A stretch of DNA of 57,351 nucleotides from a virus: positions 1-57,351 of the IMG/VR virus record IMGVR_UViG_3300008116_000049. One strand, written 5' to 3'. A model generated the notes under the pieces. The model did not search any database. It was not told the origin of the DNA and was given only the letters and a program-made list of their open reading frames with translations. Each line of letters opens with the position of its first letter. The stretch's first letter is position 1. Below, in pieces: positions 41,796 through 47,899 of this stretch. The position numbers and the translations under genes were made by a program.

Positions 41796-41992
41796 TGAGG
41801 TAACCGCCCCCCATAAAGGCCATATAACCCAAATCCTCCCAGCCTATAATAAAACCAGGCGAGTCTCCCAGGACTACAAGCAAAATACAATTTACCTAAT
41901 AATCCTTGTAGGTCAACAGACGGATCAGTAATAGGTATAGGTATATTCAAGTTATTACGTGGGGCCCAATTGTTACAATTAATCATCTTCAT
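41792..41992 (-). CDS. array unit A19, 66 residues (longer start 42010)
   Basis: MKMINCNNWAPRNNLNIPIP, ITDPSVDLQGLLGKLYFACS, PGRLAWFYYRLGGFGLYGL. Nearly the same as A4 and A25; ends GGRLPQ. It overlaps A18 by 14 nt. Confidence 0.6.
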   Translation of the reverse strand: MKMINCNNWAPRNNLNIPIPITDPSVDLQGLLGKLYFACSPGRLAWFYYRLGGFGLYGLYGGRLPQ

Positions 41993-42197
41993 TAAAGTAA
42001 TTGTCCTCATATAGAATGCTATACAACACTACTCCCGCTAGTCTATGGTAAAACCTGGCAGGCCCCCCAGCGTTATAAGTATGAAAGTTATAGTTATAGA
42101 AACTGTAGTATAAACTATCACTGTCTACTAAAATCGACGGGTCAGTGATATATGTATTTAGTTTACTACGTGAAGGCCAACCATTAATCATCTTCAT
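41979..42197 (-). CDS. array unit A18, 72 residues (longer start 42251)
   Basis: MKMINGWPSRSKLNTYITDP, SLYYSFYNYNFHTYNAGG, PARFYHRLAGVVLYSILYED then NYFNEDD. Complete motif order. Its start overlaps the extended end of A17 by 14 nt. Confidence 0.6.
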   Translation of the reverse strand: MKMINGWPSRSKLNTYITDPSILVDSDSLYYSFYNYNFHTYNAGGPARFYHRLAGVVLYSILYEDNYFNEDD

Positions 42198-42378
42198 CGA
42201 AATATAACAATCTATGGTAAAATCAAACAGTCCCTCCTCTAGAATCATCAAGATAGAAGTTATAGAATAACTTATTATCTGCTATCAGAGGGTTAGTAAT
42301 GGGTACAGGTGCATTCCATGCATACGAAACCCATTCAATATCACGCGGAGCCCAACCGTTAGAATTAATTATCTTCAT
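42184..42378 (-). pseudogene. array unit A17 with an in-frame TGA in place of Trp
   Basis: MKIINSNGWAPRDIEWVSYA, PVPITNPLIADNKLFYNFYL, SRGGTV then TGA at 42225-42223, then in the same frame FYHRLLYFDEDD-TAA. Units such as A13 read GGGPAWFYYRLLYFDED, so the TGA replaces the Trp before F-Y. Without readthrough the product is 51 residues (42223-42378). Confidence 0.6.
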
Positions 42379-42557
42379 AGAAATAATGATAGGTTACGGT
42401 AAACGCAAGCGACTCCTCCGGCACTATAAGTGTGAAATTTATAGTATAAATAATTACGGTTTGCTATCAACGGGTTGGTAATAGGTACAGGTATATCCCG
42501 TATATGCGCAGCCCTTCTATTACGAGAGGCCCAATTGTTACAATTAATCATCTTCAT
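42375..42557 (-). CDS. array unit A16, 60 residues (longer start 42575)
   Basis: MKMINCNNWASRNRRAAHIR, IPVPITNPLIANRNYLYYKF, HTYSAGGVACVYRNLSLFL. F-Y-Y-R-L is changed to V-Y-R-N-L and the tail is short. Related to A10. Confidence 0.55.
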   Translation of the reverse strand: MKMINCNNWASRNRRAAHIRDIPVPITNPLIANRNYLYYKFHTYSAGGVACVYRNLSLFL

Positions 42558-42702
42558 CGAAATAATCATCCTCATTCAAAGGTAACACTACTGCTCCTGC
42601 CAGTCTATAATAAAACATAGTGAGCCCCCAATAAACTCTAATAGGCATAGATATATTCAACTTATGACGTGGGACCCATTTGTTACTACCAACTATCTTC
42701 AT
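42544..42702 (-). CDS. array unit A15, 52 residues
   Basis: MKIVGSNKWVPRHKLNISMP, VYWGLTMFYYRLAGAVV, NEDDYFDEDD. Shortened in the middle but with every boundary motif. It overlaps A14 by 17 nt and A16 by 14 nt. Confidence 0.55.
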   Translation of the reverse strand: MKIVGSNKWVPRHKLNISMPIRVYWGLTMFYYRLAGAVVLPLNEDDYFDEDD

Positions 42703-42874
42703 AGAAATCGTCCTTAGCGAACAGTGTCAGTCTATAATAAAATAACATGATAGAAGTTTTGTAGTGGTAACGATAAAAGCTATAGTATAAACTATCACTG
42801 TTTGCTAAAACCGACGGGTCAGCAGCAAGTATATTCAACTCATTACGTAAAGGCCAATTGTTAATAATCTTCAT
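42686..42874 (-). CDS. array unit A14, 62 residues (longer start 42919)
   Basis: MKIINNWPLRNELNILAADP, SVLANSDSLYYSFYRYHY, IMLFYYRLTLFAKDDFYED. Complete. The longer start would only read the previous unit's F-Y-Y-R-L codons out of frame. Confidence 0.55.
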   Translation of the reverse strand: MKIINNWPLRNELNILAADPSVLANSDSLYYSFYRYHYKTSIMLFYYRLTLFAKDDFYEDSW

Positions 42875-43055
42875 CGAAATATAACAATCTATAGTAAAAC
42901 CAAGCAGGCCCTCCACCATGATAAAGATAGAAGTTATAGAATAACTTATTATTATCTGCTACTGGAGGAACAATAATAGGTACAGGTGCATTCCATTCAT
43001 ACGGAGCCCATTTAATAGTACGCGGAGCCCAATCATTACAATCAATCATCTTCAT
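42861..43055 (-). CDS. array unit A13, 64 residues
   Basis: MKMIDCNDWAPRTIKWAPYE, PVPIIVPPVADNNKLFYNFY, GGGPAWFYYRLLYFDEDY. The WAPxxxKWAPY double start links it to A1, A2 and A11. It overlaps A12 by 14 nt. Confidence 0.6.
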   Translation of the reverse strand: MKMIDCNDWAPRTIKWAPYEWNAPVPIIVPPVADNNKLFYNFYLYHGGGPAWFYYRLLYFDEDY

Positions 43056-43332
43056 AGAAATAATCCCCCTCCCCTAGAAAGTCATATAACAAACATGCTA
43101 GTTTATAATAAAACAAGTCGATAGGAACATGTAACTTGTCTAATTCAGGGATATAGGCCCCGAGACCCATGCTTTCATAGTAGTAACGATAGAACCATAG
43201 ATAGTATAGATTATCACCATTTGGTAAAATCGGTGGGTCAGTAATAGGTATCGGTATACTCAACTTATTACGTGCAGTCCAACAATCGTTATTACTATGA
43301 GGCGCCCAATTGTTACAATTAATCATCTTCAT
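43042..43332 (-). CDS. array unit A12, 96 residues, longest unit
   Basis: MKMINCNNWAPHSNNDCWTA, IPIPITDPPILPNGDNLYYL, WFYRYYYESMGLGAYIPELD, FYYKLACLLYDFLGEGDYF then YEDD. A hybrid holding the PITDP loop and the YYYE / I-P-E-L segment found separately elsewhere. Confidence 0.6.
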   Translation of the reverse strand: MKMINCNNWAPHSNNDCWTARNKLSIPIPITDPPILPNGDNLYYLWFYRYYYESMGLGAYIPELDKLHVPIDLFYYKLACLLYDFLGEGDYFYEDD

Positions 43333-43559
43333 AGAAGTAATAATAGGTTGTAGTTATCTTCATCTAGAAAGCTATACAACACTACTCCTACTAGTCTATT
43401 GTAAAATTTGGCGGGCCCTCCATCATGATAAAAATAGAAGTTATAGAATAACTTATTATCTGCTATTGGAGGGACAGCAGTAGGTACATATGCCCCCCAT
43501 CCAGACGGAGCCCATTTAATATTACGCAGAGCCCAATTATTACAATTAATCTTCTTCAT
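43329..43559 (-). CDS. array unit A11, 76 residues
   Basis: MKKINCNNWALRNIKWAPSG, PPIADNKLFYNFYFYHDGG, PAKFYNRLVGVVLYSFLDED. The tail continues NYNLLLLL through a frameshift into the next start, replacing the acidic end. It overlaps A12 by 4 nt. Confidence 0.55.
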   Translation of the reverse strand: MKKINCNNWALRNIKWAPSGWGAYVPTAVPPIADNKLFYNFYFYHDGGPAKFYNRLVGVVLYSFLDEDNYNLLLLL

Positions 43560-43743
43560 AAAAATAATGATAGGTTATATTACGGTAAACGCAAGCGACT
43601 CCTCCGGCACTATAAGTGTGAAAGTTATAGTATAAATAATTATGGTTTACTATTAACGGGTTAGTAATAGGTATGGGTGCGGCCTCTTCATACGGAACCG
43701 GCTTATTACGAGGAGCCCAATCGTTACAATTAATCTTCTTCAT
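43546..43743 (-). CDS. array unit A10, 65 residues
   Basis: MKKINCNDWAPRNKPVPYEE, APIPITNPLIVNHNYLYYNF, TYSAGGVACVYRNITYHYF then YEED. Close to A16. It overlaps both neighbours by 14 nt. Confidence 0.6.
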   Translation of the reverse strand: MKKINCNDWAPRNKPVPYEEAAPIPITNPLIVNHNYLYYNFHTYSAGGVACVYRNITYHYFYEED

Positions 43744-43921
43744 AGAAGTAATATTCTGCCCCTGTCAGTATATAATAAAACATATCAAGCCCCCCAGTAT
43801 CATTATAAACATAAAAACTATCGTATAAATTATCAATGCTCATTAGAGGCGGATTAGTGGTAGGTATGTATGGAGTCCACGCATAACGAGGAGCCCAATT
43901 GTTAGAATTAATCTTCTTCAT
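43730..43921 (-). CDS. array unit A9, 63 residues (longer start 43978)
   Basis: MKKINSNNWAPRYAWTPYIP, NPPLMSIDNLYDSFYVYND, GGLDMFYYILTGAEYYFY then EED. The Arg of F-Y-Y-R-L is Ile here. Confidence 0.6.
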   Translation of the reverse strand: MKKINSNNWAPRYAWTPYIPTTNPPLMSIDNLYDSFYVYNDTGGLDMFYYILTGAEYYFYEED

Positions 43922-44147
43922 CGAAATAAGTGTCCTCATATAGAATGTTGTATAGCACACTGAAATAACCACCCTCATTTAGAATGTTATATAACATATA
44001 TGACAGTCTATGATAAAACCAGACGAGTCTCTCAGGATTATAAGCAAAAAAGCATAATCCCTGTAGGCCAACAGGCGGGTTAGTAATAGGTATAAGTATA
44101 CTCGACTGATTACGTGGGGCCCAATTGTTAGAATTAATCTTCTTCAT
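43908..44147 (-). CDS. array unit A8, 79 residues
   Basis: MKKINSNNWAPRNQSSILIP, ITNPPVGLQGLCFFAYNPER, WFYHRLSYMLYNILNEGGYF, then a second LYNILYEDTYFDEED. The tail segment is duplicated in frame. Confidence 0.6.
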   Translation of the reverse strand: MKKINSNNWAPRNQSSILIPITNPPVGLQGLCFFAYNPERLVWFYHRLSYMLYNILNEGGYFSVLYNILYEDTYFDEED

Positions 44148-44343
44148 CGAAATAATTGTCCTTATATAGAATATATAATACTATTCCCGACAGTCTATAG
44201 TAAAATATAGCAAGTCCTCTAGAATTATAAAGATAGAAGCTATAGTATAAATTATTGATATTTGCTACTGGCGGGGCAGTGATAGGTATAGGTGCAATCC
44301 ATTCACTACACGGGGCCCAGCAATTTGGATTAATTGTTTTCAT
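44134..44343 (-). CDS. array unit A7, 69 residues
   Basis: MKTINPNCWAPCSEWIAPIP, ITAPPVANINNLYYSFYLYN, LAIFYYRLSGIVLYILYKDN then YFDEED. Complete motif order, 14-nt overlaps on both sides. Confidence 0.6.
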   Translation of the reverse strand: MKTINPNCWAPCSEWIAPIPITAPPVANINNLYYSFYLYNSRGLAIFYYRLSGIVLYILYKDNYFDEED

Positions 44344-44512
44344 AGAGATAGTTATCCTCAGCTAAAATATCAATATCCTGTCTGTAGTAAAACGCCTTGA
44401 AATAAAAGAAGTTGATAGAGACATATAACTTGTGTAATTCAAGGGTATAGGCCCCATATATACTTATCTGCCATGTGTATACACAGTCTATAGTAAAATC
44501 GGTCGACAGCAT
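44330..44512 (-). CDS. array unit A6, about 60 residues, start uncertain
   Basis: Body YGAYTLELHKLYVSINFFYF, then FYYRQDIDILAEDNYLYENN. The first 18 codons overlap A5 in another frame and read its F-Y-Y-R-L codons out of frame, so the real start is doubtful; an indel probably separated A5 and A6. Confidence 0.4.
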   Translation of the reverse strand: MLSTDFTIDCVYTWQISIYGAYTLELHKLYVSINFFYFKAFYYRQDIDILAEDNYLYENN

Positions 44513-44597
44513 AAAACCTTAATTCAGGAGTATAGGTATCGAGACCCTCAACAAAATAAAAAAAGTAATTAAGCCTGTTACATCTAATCGCTCTCAT
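44439..44597 (-). CDS. array unit A5, 52 residues
   Basis: MRAIRCNRLNYFFYFVEGLD, TYTPELRFYAVDRFYYRL. Same subfamily as A20. It overlaps A4 by 14 nt. Confidence 0.5.
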   Translation of the reverse strand: MRAIRCNRLNYFFYFVEGLDTYTPELRFYAVDRFYYRLCIHMADKYIWGLYP

Positions 44598-44811
44598 TGA
44601 AGTAATCACCCCCCAAGCTTAAGGTCTCATTCAGAAAGTGATATATCACAAATTCTCCCAGTCTATAATAAAACCAGGCGAGTCTTCCAGGACTATAAGC
44701 AAAATACAATTTGCCTAATAACCCCTGTAGGTCAATAGGCGGGTCAGTAATAGGTATAGGTATATTCAAGTGATTACGTGGGGCCCAGTCATTACAATTA
44801 ATTATCTTCAT
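44584..44811 (-). CDS. array unit A4, 75 residues (longer start 44829)
   Basis: MKIINCNDWAPRNHLNIPIP, ITDPPIDLQGLLGKLYFAYS, PGRLAWFYYRLGEFVIYHF, tail GGDYFNESD. The clearest D-L-Q-G-L-L-G-K-L-Y-F unit; A19 and A25 are near copies. Confidence 0.6.
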   Translation of the reverse strand: MKIINCNDWAPRNHLNIPIPITDPPIDLQGLLGKLYFAYSPGRLAWFYYRLGEFVIYHFLNETLSLGGDYFNESD

Positions 44812-44850
44812 CGAAATAATCATCCTCACCTAAAATATCAATATACCAGT

Positions 44851-45078
44851 CTATGTTAAAGAGCGCTGATAAAAACGCAGGTTATAATAAAACAAGTCGA
44901 TAGAAAAATATAACTTGTCTAATTCAAGAGTATAGGCCCCAATTATAATTTCATAGAACCATGTATAATATAAATTATCGCCGTTTGCTAGAATCGCTGG
45001 GTCAGTAATGGATTTAGATATAGACATATGTGGACCCCAATTACTACTAAGCCAACCATTACAATTAATAATCTTCAT
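44851..45078 (-). CDS. array unit A3, 75 residues (longer start 45096)
   Basis: MKIINCNGWLSSNWGPHMSI, SKSITDPAILANGDNLYYTW, YTLELDKLYFSIDLFYYNL. The end (RFYQRSLT) lost the acidic tail, and a 39-nt gap precedes A4. Confidence 0.55.
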   Translation of the reverse strand: MKIINCNGWLSSNWGPHMSISKSITDPAILANGDNLYYTWFYEIIIGAYTLELDKLYFSIDLFYYNLRFYQRSLT

Positions 45079-45271
45079 AGAGATAATCATCCTCATCTAA
45101 TGATAGTTTACGGTAAAACCAAGCAAGCCCTTGATTATTATAAGTATGAAACTTATAGTATAAATTATGACCACTTGTTATCAGAGGATCAGTAATAGGT
45201 ACAAGTTCACCCCAATATGGAGCCCATCTAGTATTACGAGGAGCCCAATCATTAGAATTAATAATCTTCAT
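45065..45271 (-). CDS. array unit A2, 68 residues (longer start 45289)
   Basis: MKIINSNDWAPRNTRWAPYW, ELVPITDPLITSGHNLYYKF, HTYNNQGLAWFYRKLSLDED then DYLYEDY. Complete, with 14-nt overlaps on both sides. Confidence 0.6.
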   Translation of the reverse strand: MKIINSNDWAPRNTRWAPYWGELVPITDPLITSGHNLYYKFHTYNNQGLAWFYRKLSLDEDDYLYEDY

Positions 45272-45434
45272 CGAAATAGTCCCCCTCATCTAGAATGTTA
45301 TATAATACATTTCCTGCCAGTCTATAGTAAAACTTGGCGGGCCCCCCAGCATTAACGTAGTAGTAGACCCATTCGCGATACGGCGCCCATTTCTCATTAT
45401 GGGGCGCCCAACAGTTTGTATTAATCTCTTTCAT
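45258..45434 (-). CDS. array unit A1, 58 residues, first of the array
   Basis: MKEINTNCWAPHNEKWAPYR, YYVNAGGPAKFYYRLAGNVL, YNILDEGDYFDEDY. It lacks the PITDP loop. Its ATG lies in the last codons of the 138-residue head gene (EAFDERD-stop), overlapping by 14 nt exactly as between units. Confidence 0.65.
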   Translation of the reverse strand: MKEINTNCWAPHNEKWAPYREWVYYYVNAGGPAKFYYRLAGNVLYNILDEGDYFDEDY

Positions 45435-45837
45435 CAAATGCCTCCTTTTTTACTGGACGTAAAACCGACTTTTTCTTATAAGCAACCACCATTAAATACA
45501 CCTCTAACAAAGCCTCAATAAGAGACTCCTGCCGAGAACCAAAACAGCGTGAAGTCTTGGAAGGATCAGGATTCACGCTGACCTGCACAGTATAACTATT
45601 AGGTAATCGTTGGATGACCCAACCATAGCCAAAGCTATCTAGACGCATTTGGAAAAAATAGATCAACTTAGCAAGCGACCCCCGATCTAACAAAAAGGGA
45701 TCAGGATCAGAGGTAGAGATAGAAATCCAATCACCCCAAGATAGTTGGATAAAAAAGGTATTCCGAAAAGTACCCACTCCATACCCACAAATGTGAGGCT
45801 CAGACTTGACCCAATCGTGCAAAAATTCAGTAAGCAT
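45421..45837 (-). CDS. 138-residue protein heading the micro-ORF array
   Basis: GGAGGG lies 5 nt before the ATG. The sequence (HICGYGVGTFRNTFFIQLSW, GDWISISTSDPDPFLLD, AKLIYFFQMRLDSFGYGW, RLPNSYTVQVSVNPD) is a two-layer alpha/beta domain, host-like in codon use. Its middle, W-I-S-I-S-T-S-D-P...LAKLIYFFQMRLDSFGYG, parallels the array pattern I-P-I-P-I-T-D-P...GKLYFAY...FYYRLGEFGIYG, so array units may derive from this kind of gene. It ends KKEAFDERD, with the first array unit overlapping by 14 nt. Two hairpins precede it. Function unknown. Confidence 0.65.
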   Translation of the reverse strand: MLTEFLHDWVKSEPHICGYGVGTFRNTFFIQLSWGDWISISTSDPDPFLLDRGSLAKLIYFFQMRLDSFGYGWVIQRLPNSYTVQVSVNPDPSKTSRCFGSRQESLIEALLEVYLMVVAYKKKSVLRPVKKEAFDERD

Positions 45838-45875
45838 TTATACCCTCCGTATAGATGACAATATGTTGTACCACA

Positions 45876-45908
45876 TACTGTTATTTCAGTTGTCCTGAAA
45901 TAACAGTA
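45876..45908. promoter_or_regulatory. 14-bp perfect inverted repeat upstream of the array operon
   Basis: TACTGTTATTTCAG (45876-45889) and its exact complement CTGAAATAACAGTA (45895-45908) flank a 5-nt loop. Neither side has a T-tract, so it is more likely an operator, attenuator hairpin or mini-element end than a terminator. It sits about 40-70 nt before the 138-residue gene. Confidence 0.6.
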
Positions 45909-45916
45909 TAACTAAT

Positions 45917-45939
45917 TATTCTTATCATCAATAAGAATA
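45917..45939. promoter_or_regulatory. second inverted repeat, 9 bp
   Basis: TATTCTTAT (45917-45925), loop CATCA, ATAAGAATA (45931-45939). Directly beside the 14-bp repeat, so the two may form one control region for the array transcript. Confidence 0.5.
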
Positions 45940-45991
45940 GACTAACTAGCAAAAGAATACTCGTTAAGATACTTTATGTCTAATTAATTAA

Positions 45992-46318
45992 TTAAAATTG
46001 TTGAATAATAACGCCCCCCTCAAATTTAATTACTGTTGTTCTGTCTTCTAGATAAGTAATAGCAGATGACTCTACATCATTCTCATCCTCATCATCTTCT
46101 GGTATAAAGCCATAATGTTCGGCCGCTTCTAGTGCGCTAGAGTATTCTGAATATTCACACTGCATAGCGACTCTATCAAATTCGATAGATTTATCAAGGT
46201 CATCCTCTAAATCTTCTAGATACCCAACTAAAGCCTCAGCGCCCGACCATGACCAATCAGCATTACCATCTTCTTTGAGTAGCTTGATTGCCTTATCGGT
46301 GCTTATATTTTGGTGCAT
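45992..46318 (-). CDS. acidic phage accessory protein
   Basis: 108 residues, strongly acidic. The core ALVGYLEDLEDDLDKSIEFD and RVAMQCEYSEYSSALEAAEH is a pattern I have seen in many small phage and plasmid proteins of unknown role. It ends with a beta hairpin (TTVIKFEGGVIIQQF). A purine-rich AAGAG precedes the ATG. A DNA-mimic role is conceivable from the charge but is speculation. Confidence 0.65.
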   Translation of the reverse strand: MHQNISTDKAIKLLKEDGNADWSWSGAEALVGYLEDLEDDLDKSIEFDRVAMQCEYSEYSSALEAAEHYGFIPEDDEDENDVESSAITYLEDRTTVIKFEGGVIIQQF

Positions 46319-46374
46319 TTTATTTTTCTCTTAAATTAACAATAGCGAATAACCAAAGTATATCTACTGAAAAA

Positions 46375-46404
46375 TAGCCCCCCTGCACTTTGGCAGGGGG
46401 GCTA
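46375..46404 (-). terminator. rho-independent terminator (minus strand)
   Basis: TAGCCCCCCTGC and GCAGGGGGGCTA form a perfect 12-bp stem with a 6-nt loop. On the minus strand the stem is followed at once by TTTTT. It ends the transcript of the helicase/94-residue gene pair, so the 108-residue gene and the array need their own promoter. Confidence 0.9.
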
Positions 46405-46439
46405 CTAATAATAGATGAAAGGTTTTACCTCACAGTAGT

Positions 46440-46724
46440 TCACCCATTGTTATCAAATAGGTTTCTATAGGCCTGGTATACGGCATCAGGTGCCTCCTCG
46501 TCATTGTATTGTTGAGCCAACTTGTATATAGATAAGAAGCTCAATAGATTAGGGCGGTAGTTAGGGATAATACAATAACCACCCTTAATCCATTTAACAC
46601 ACGCGAGACGGCGAGTACCATAAAACCAGCAGAAGATCTCGTCGCCAAGAGTCGTACGAGATTGATATGGTTCGCGAAAGTCAGATATACGCCCCCGCAA
46701 GTATCTAAGTAAATCGAACATCAT
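46440..46724 (-). CDS. hypothetical protein after helicase
   Basis: 94 residues; overlaps the helicase stop by 4 nt (ATGA). LLRYLRGRISDFREPYQSR, then EIFCWFYGTRRLACVKWIKG, then a helical end. Not recognised. Followed by the strong terminator. Confidence 0.55.
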   Translation of the reverse strand: MMFDLLRYLRGRISDFREPYQSRTTLGDEIFCWFYGTRRLACVKWIKGGYCIIPNYRPNLLSFLSIYKLAQQYNDEEAPDAVYQAYRNLFDNNG

Positions 46725-47899
46725 AATTTAGTACCTAACTGATTATAGAATTTAAGGATAGAAGGCTCTATATAGCAACTATCACAGAAGGTAGATCGTG
46801 TACCTATCAGGCGGAGGCCGCTATAATGACGTACACGACTAAGAATAGTATAGAGGCCCCCGCTGAGCCAACGTAAATTACTGAGACGAGCCTGTACGTT
46901 ATTAAGCGTAAGCCCCTGACTACGATGAACAGTGAGGGCGTAGCCCAGTCTAACGGGTAAGTAGTGGCAGCGGCCCAGTAGCTTGTTAGTGCCGAGCTCT
47001 TTATTATCTCGTGTTACGTATTCAATGATAGTCTCCTGACCGGTACGTTCTACTGTCACCAGTATAGTGTTAGTCATGAGCTCCTTGACTATAGCGATAT
47101 CGCCATTAGCATACGCAGGTAGTCTGTTACGAAGTAGAATAACGCGCGCGCCCTTCCTCAGCTCTACTGATTCGGGTATTTGGCTCCACTCAGGAGCGGC
47201 CCTACACCCCTTCGGTATAACGTAGTTCTTAGTGTAGAGGCGACTAGGCCCTTCTAGTTGTGCTAAGTGCACGGCGTTATATCTATCTACACTATCATTA
47301 GTAGTCAGGATAGTAGTGCCCGCGTAGTTATCATCGATCTGATTGACAAACTCTACATTATCCATGAACCAATCTACTGCTTCCTGAGGCCGCCCTTCTC
47401 TTACGCTAGTCAGTGCCTGTATAAAGCCGGGGTCACTCTGGCGCCTGACCTCTCGTAAGTACTGTATATCGAAGCTCTGCAGGCAGTCTGTTTGATAGAC
47501 TGGCGTGCTAGTGACCTTCTTATCTGGTACTAGTGGTAACTGACAGAAGTCCCCCACGAGTAGGAGATTCATATTTATGTTACTCTTCTCCATTACGTGA
47601 TGGATAATAGTTAGTTGCGGGCCATGTAACATACTGATCTCGTCTATGACTAGGGTATCGAAAAGATTAGATATAGCCCGTAGCTTAGTGGCCAGCGCTC
47701 CACTGGAAGCAGCGCGTAATAGGCTAGTAGTGTCGAAAAACTGGAGGGCCGCGTGAACAGTAGTACCGCCTGCATTAATAGCGCTCACGCCGGTACTACT
47801 AGTGATGAGGGCCTTACTCAAACTCTGTATGTATGTTGTTTTACCACTCCCTGCTGGACCCAGCAGCATCTGATAGGGGCCGTTGAACGTTATCTGCAT
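46721..47899 (-). CDS. SF1 DNA helicase, Pif1/RecD/Dda-like
   Basis: 392 residues. Walker A GPAGSGKT at 14-21; motif II TLVIDEISML at 82-91; motif III LLVGDFCQLP at 113-122; and motifs V/VI near the C-terminus (YALTVHRSQGLTLNNVQ, TILSRVRHYSGL). This is a minimal 5'-to-3' SF1B helicase of the Pif1/Dda type, probably used in replication start or recombination. GGAG lies 5 nt before the ATG. It overlaps the upstream gene by 59 nt. Confidence 0.88.
   Translation of the reverse strand: MQITFNGPYQMLLGPAGSGKTTYIQSLSKALITSSTGVSAINAGGTTVHAALQFFDTTSLLRAASSGALATKLRAISNLFDTLVIDEISMLHGPQLTIIHHVMEKSNINMNLLLVGDFCQLPLVPDKKVTSTPVYQTDCLQSFDIQYLREVRRQSDPGFIQALTSVREGRPQEAVDWFMDNVEFVNQIDDNYAGTTILTTNDSVDRYNAVHLAQLEGPSRLYTKNYVIPKGCRAAPEWSQIPESVELRKGARVILLRNRLPAYANGDIAIVKELMTNTILVTVERTGQETIIEYVTRDNKELGTNKLLGRCHYLPVRLGYALTVHRSQGLTLNNVQARLSNLRWLSGGLYTILSRVRHYSGLRLIGTRSTFCDSCYIEPSILKFYNQLGTKL

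Larger units (their letters stand above)
38073..45434 (-). repeat. tandem array of about 37 diverged, overlapping paralogous micro-ORFs
   Basis: 7.4 kb of AT-rich DNA repeats with a period of about 200 bp. The best conserved DNA is the unit boundary: on the minus strand ATGAGGATGATTATTTCGA continues TGAAGATGATTAA. In one frame it encodes the acidic tail and stop of a unit (DEDDYFDEDD). In the next frame it encodes the start of the following unit (MRMIIS then MKMINCNNWAPRN). GAGGA within the acidic codons sits about 11 nt before the second ATG and could serve as its ribosome-binding site. Each product runs: W-A-P-R-N (or W-T-L-H-N), a PITDP-type loop, an aromatic stretch, F-Y-Y-R-L, then the acidic tail. 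Most overlaps are 14 or 4 nt. Several units are disrupted. Individual units are listed as A1 to A39 in transcription order. Confidence 0.8.

Noticed and set aside
38073-45434. CRISPR array or purely non-coding repeat
   Set aside because: Units are about 200 bp with diverged bodies and keep ORF motifs; there is no short repeat with unique spacers.
38073-45434. One long protein made by repeated programmed frameshifts
   Set aside because: Each boundary has a stop and a start in overlapping frames and no common slippery heptamer; reinitiation explains it more simply.
38073-45434. NblA-like phycobilisome degradation peptides
   Set aside because: Size is similar, but there is no LxxEQQxxL-type helix or other NblA pattern; products are Trp/Tyr-rich with acidic tails.
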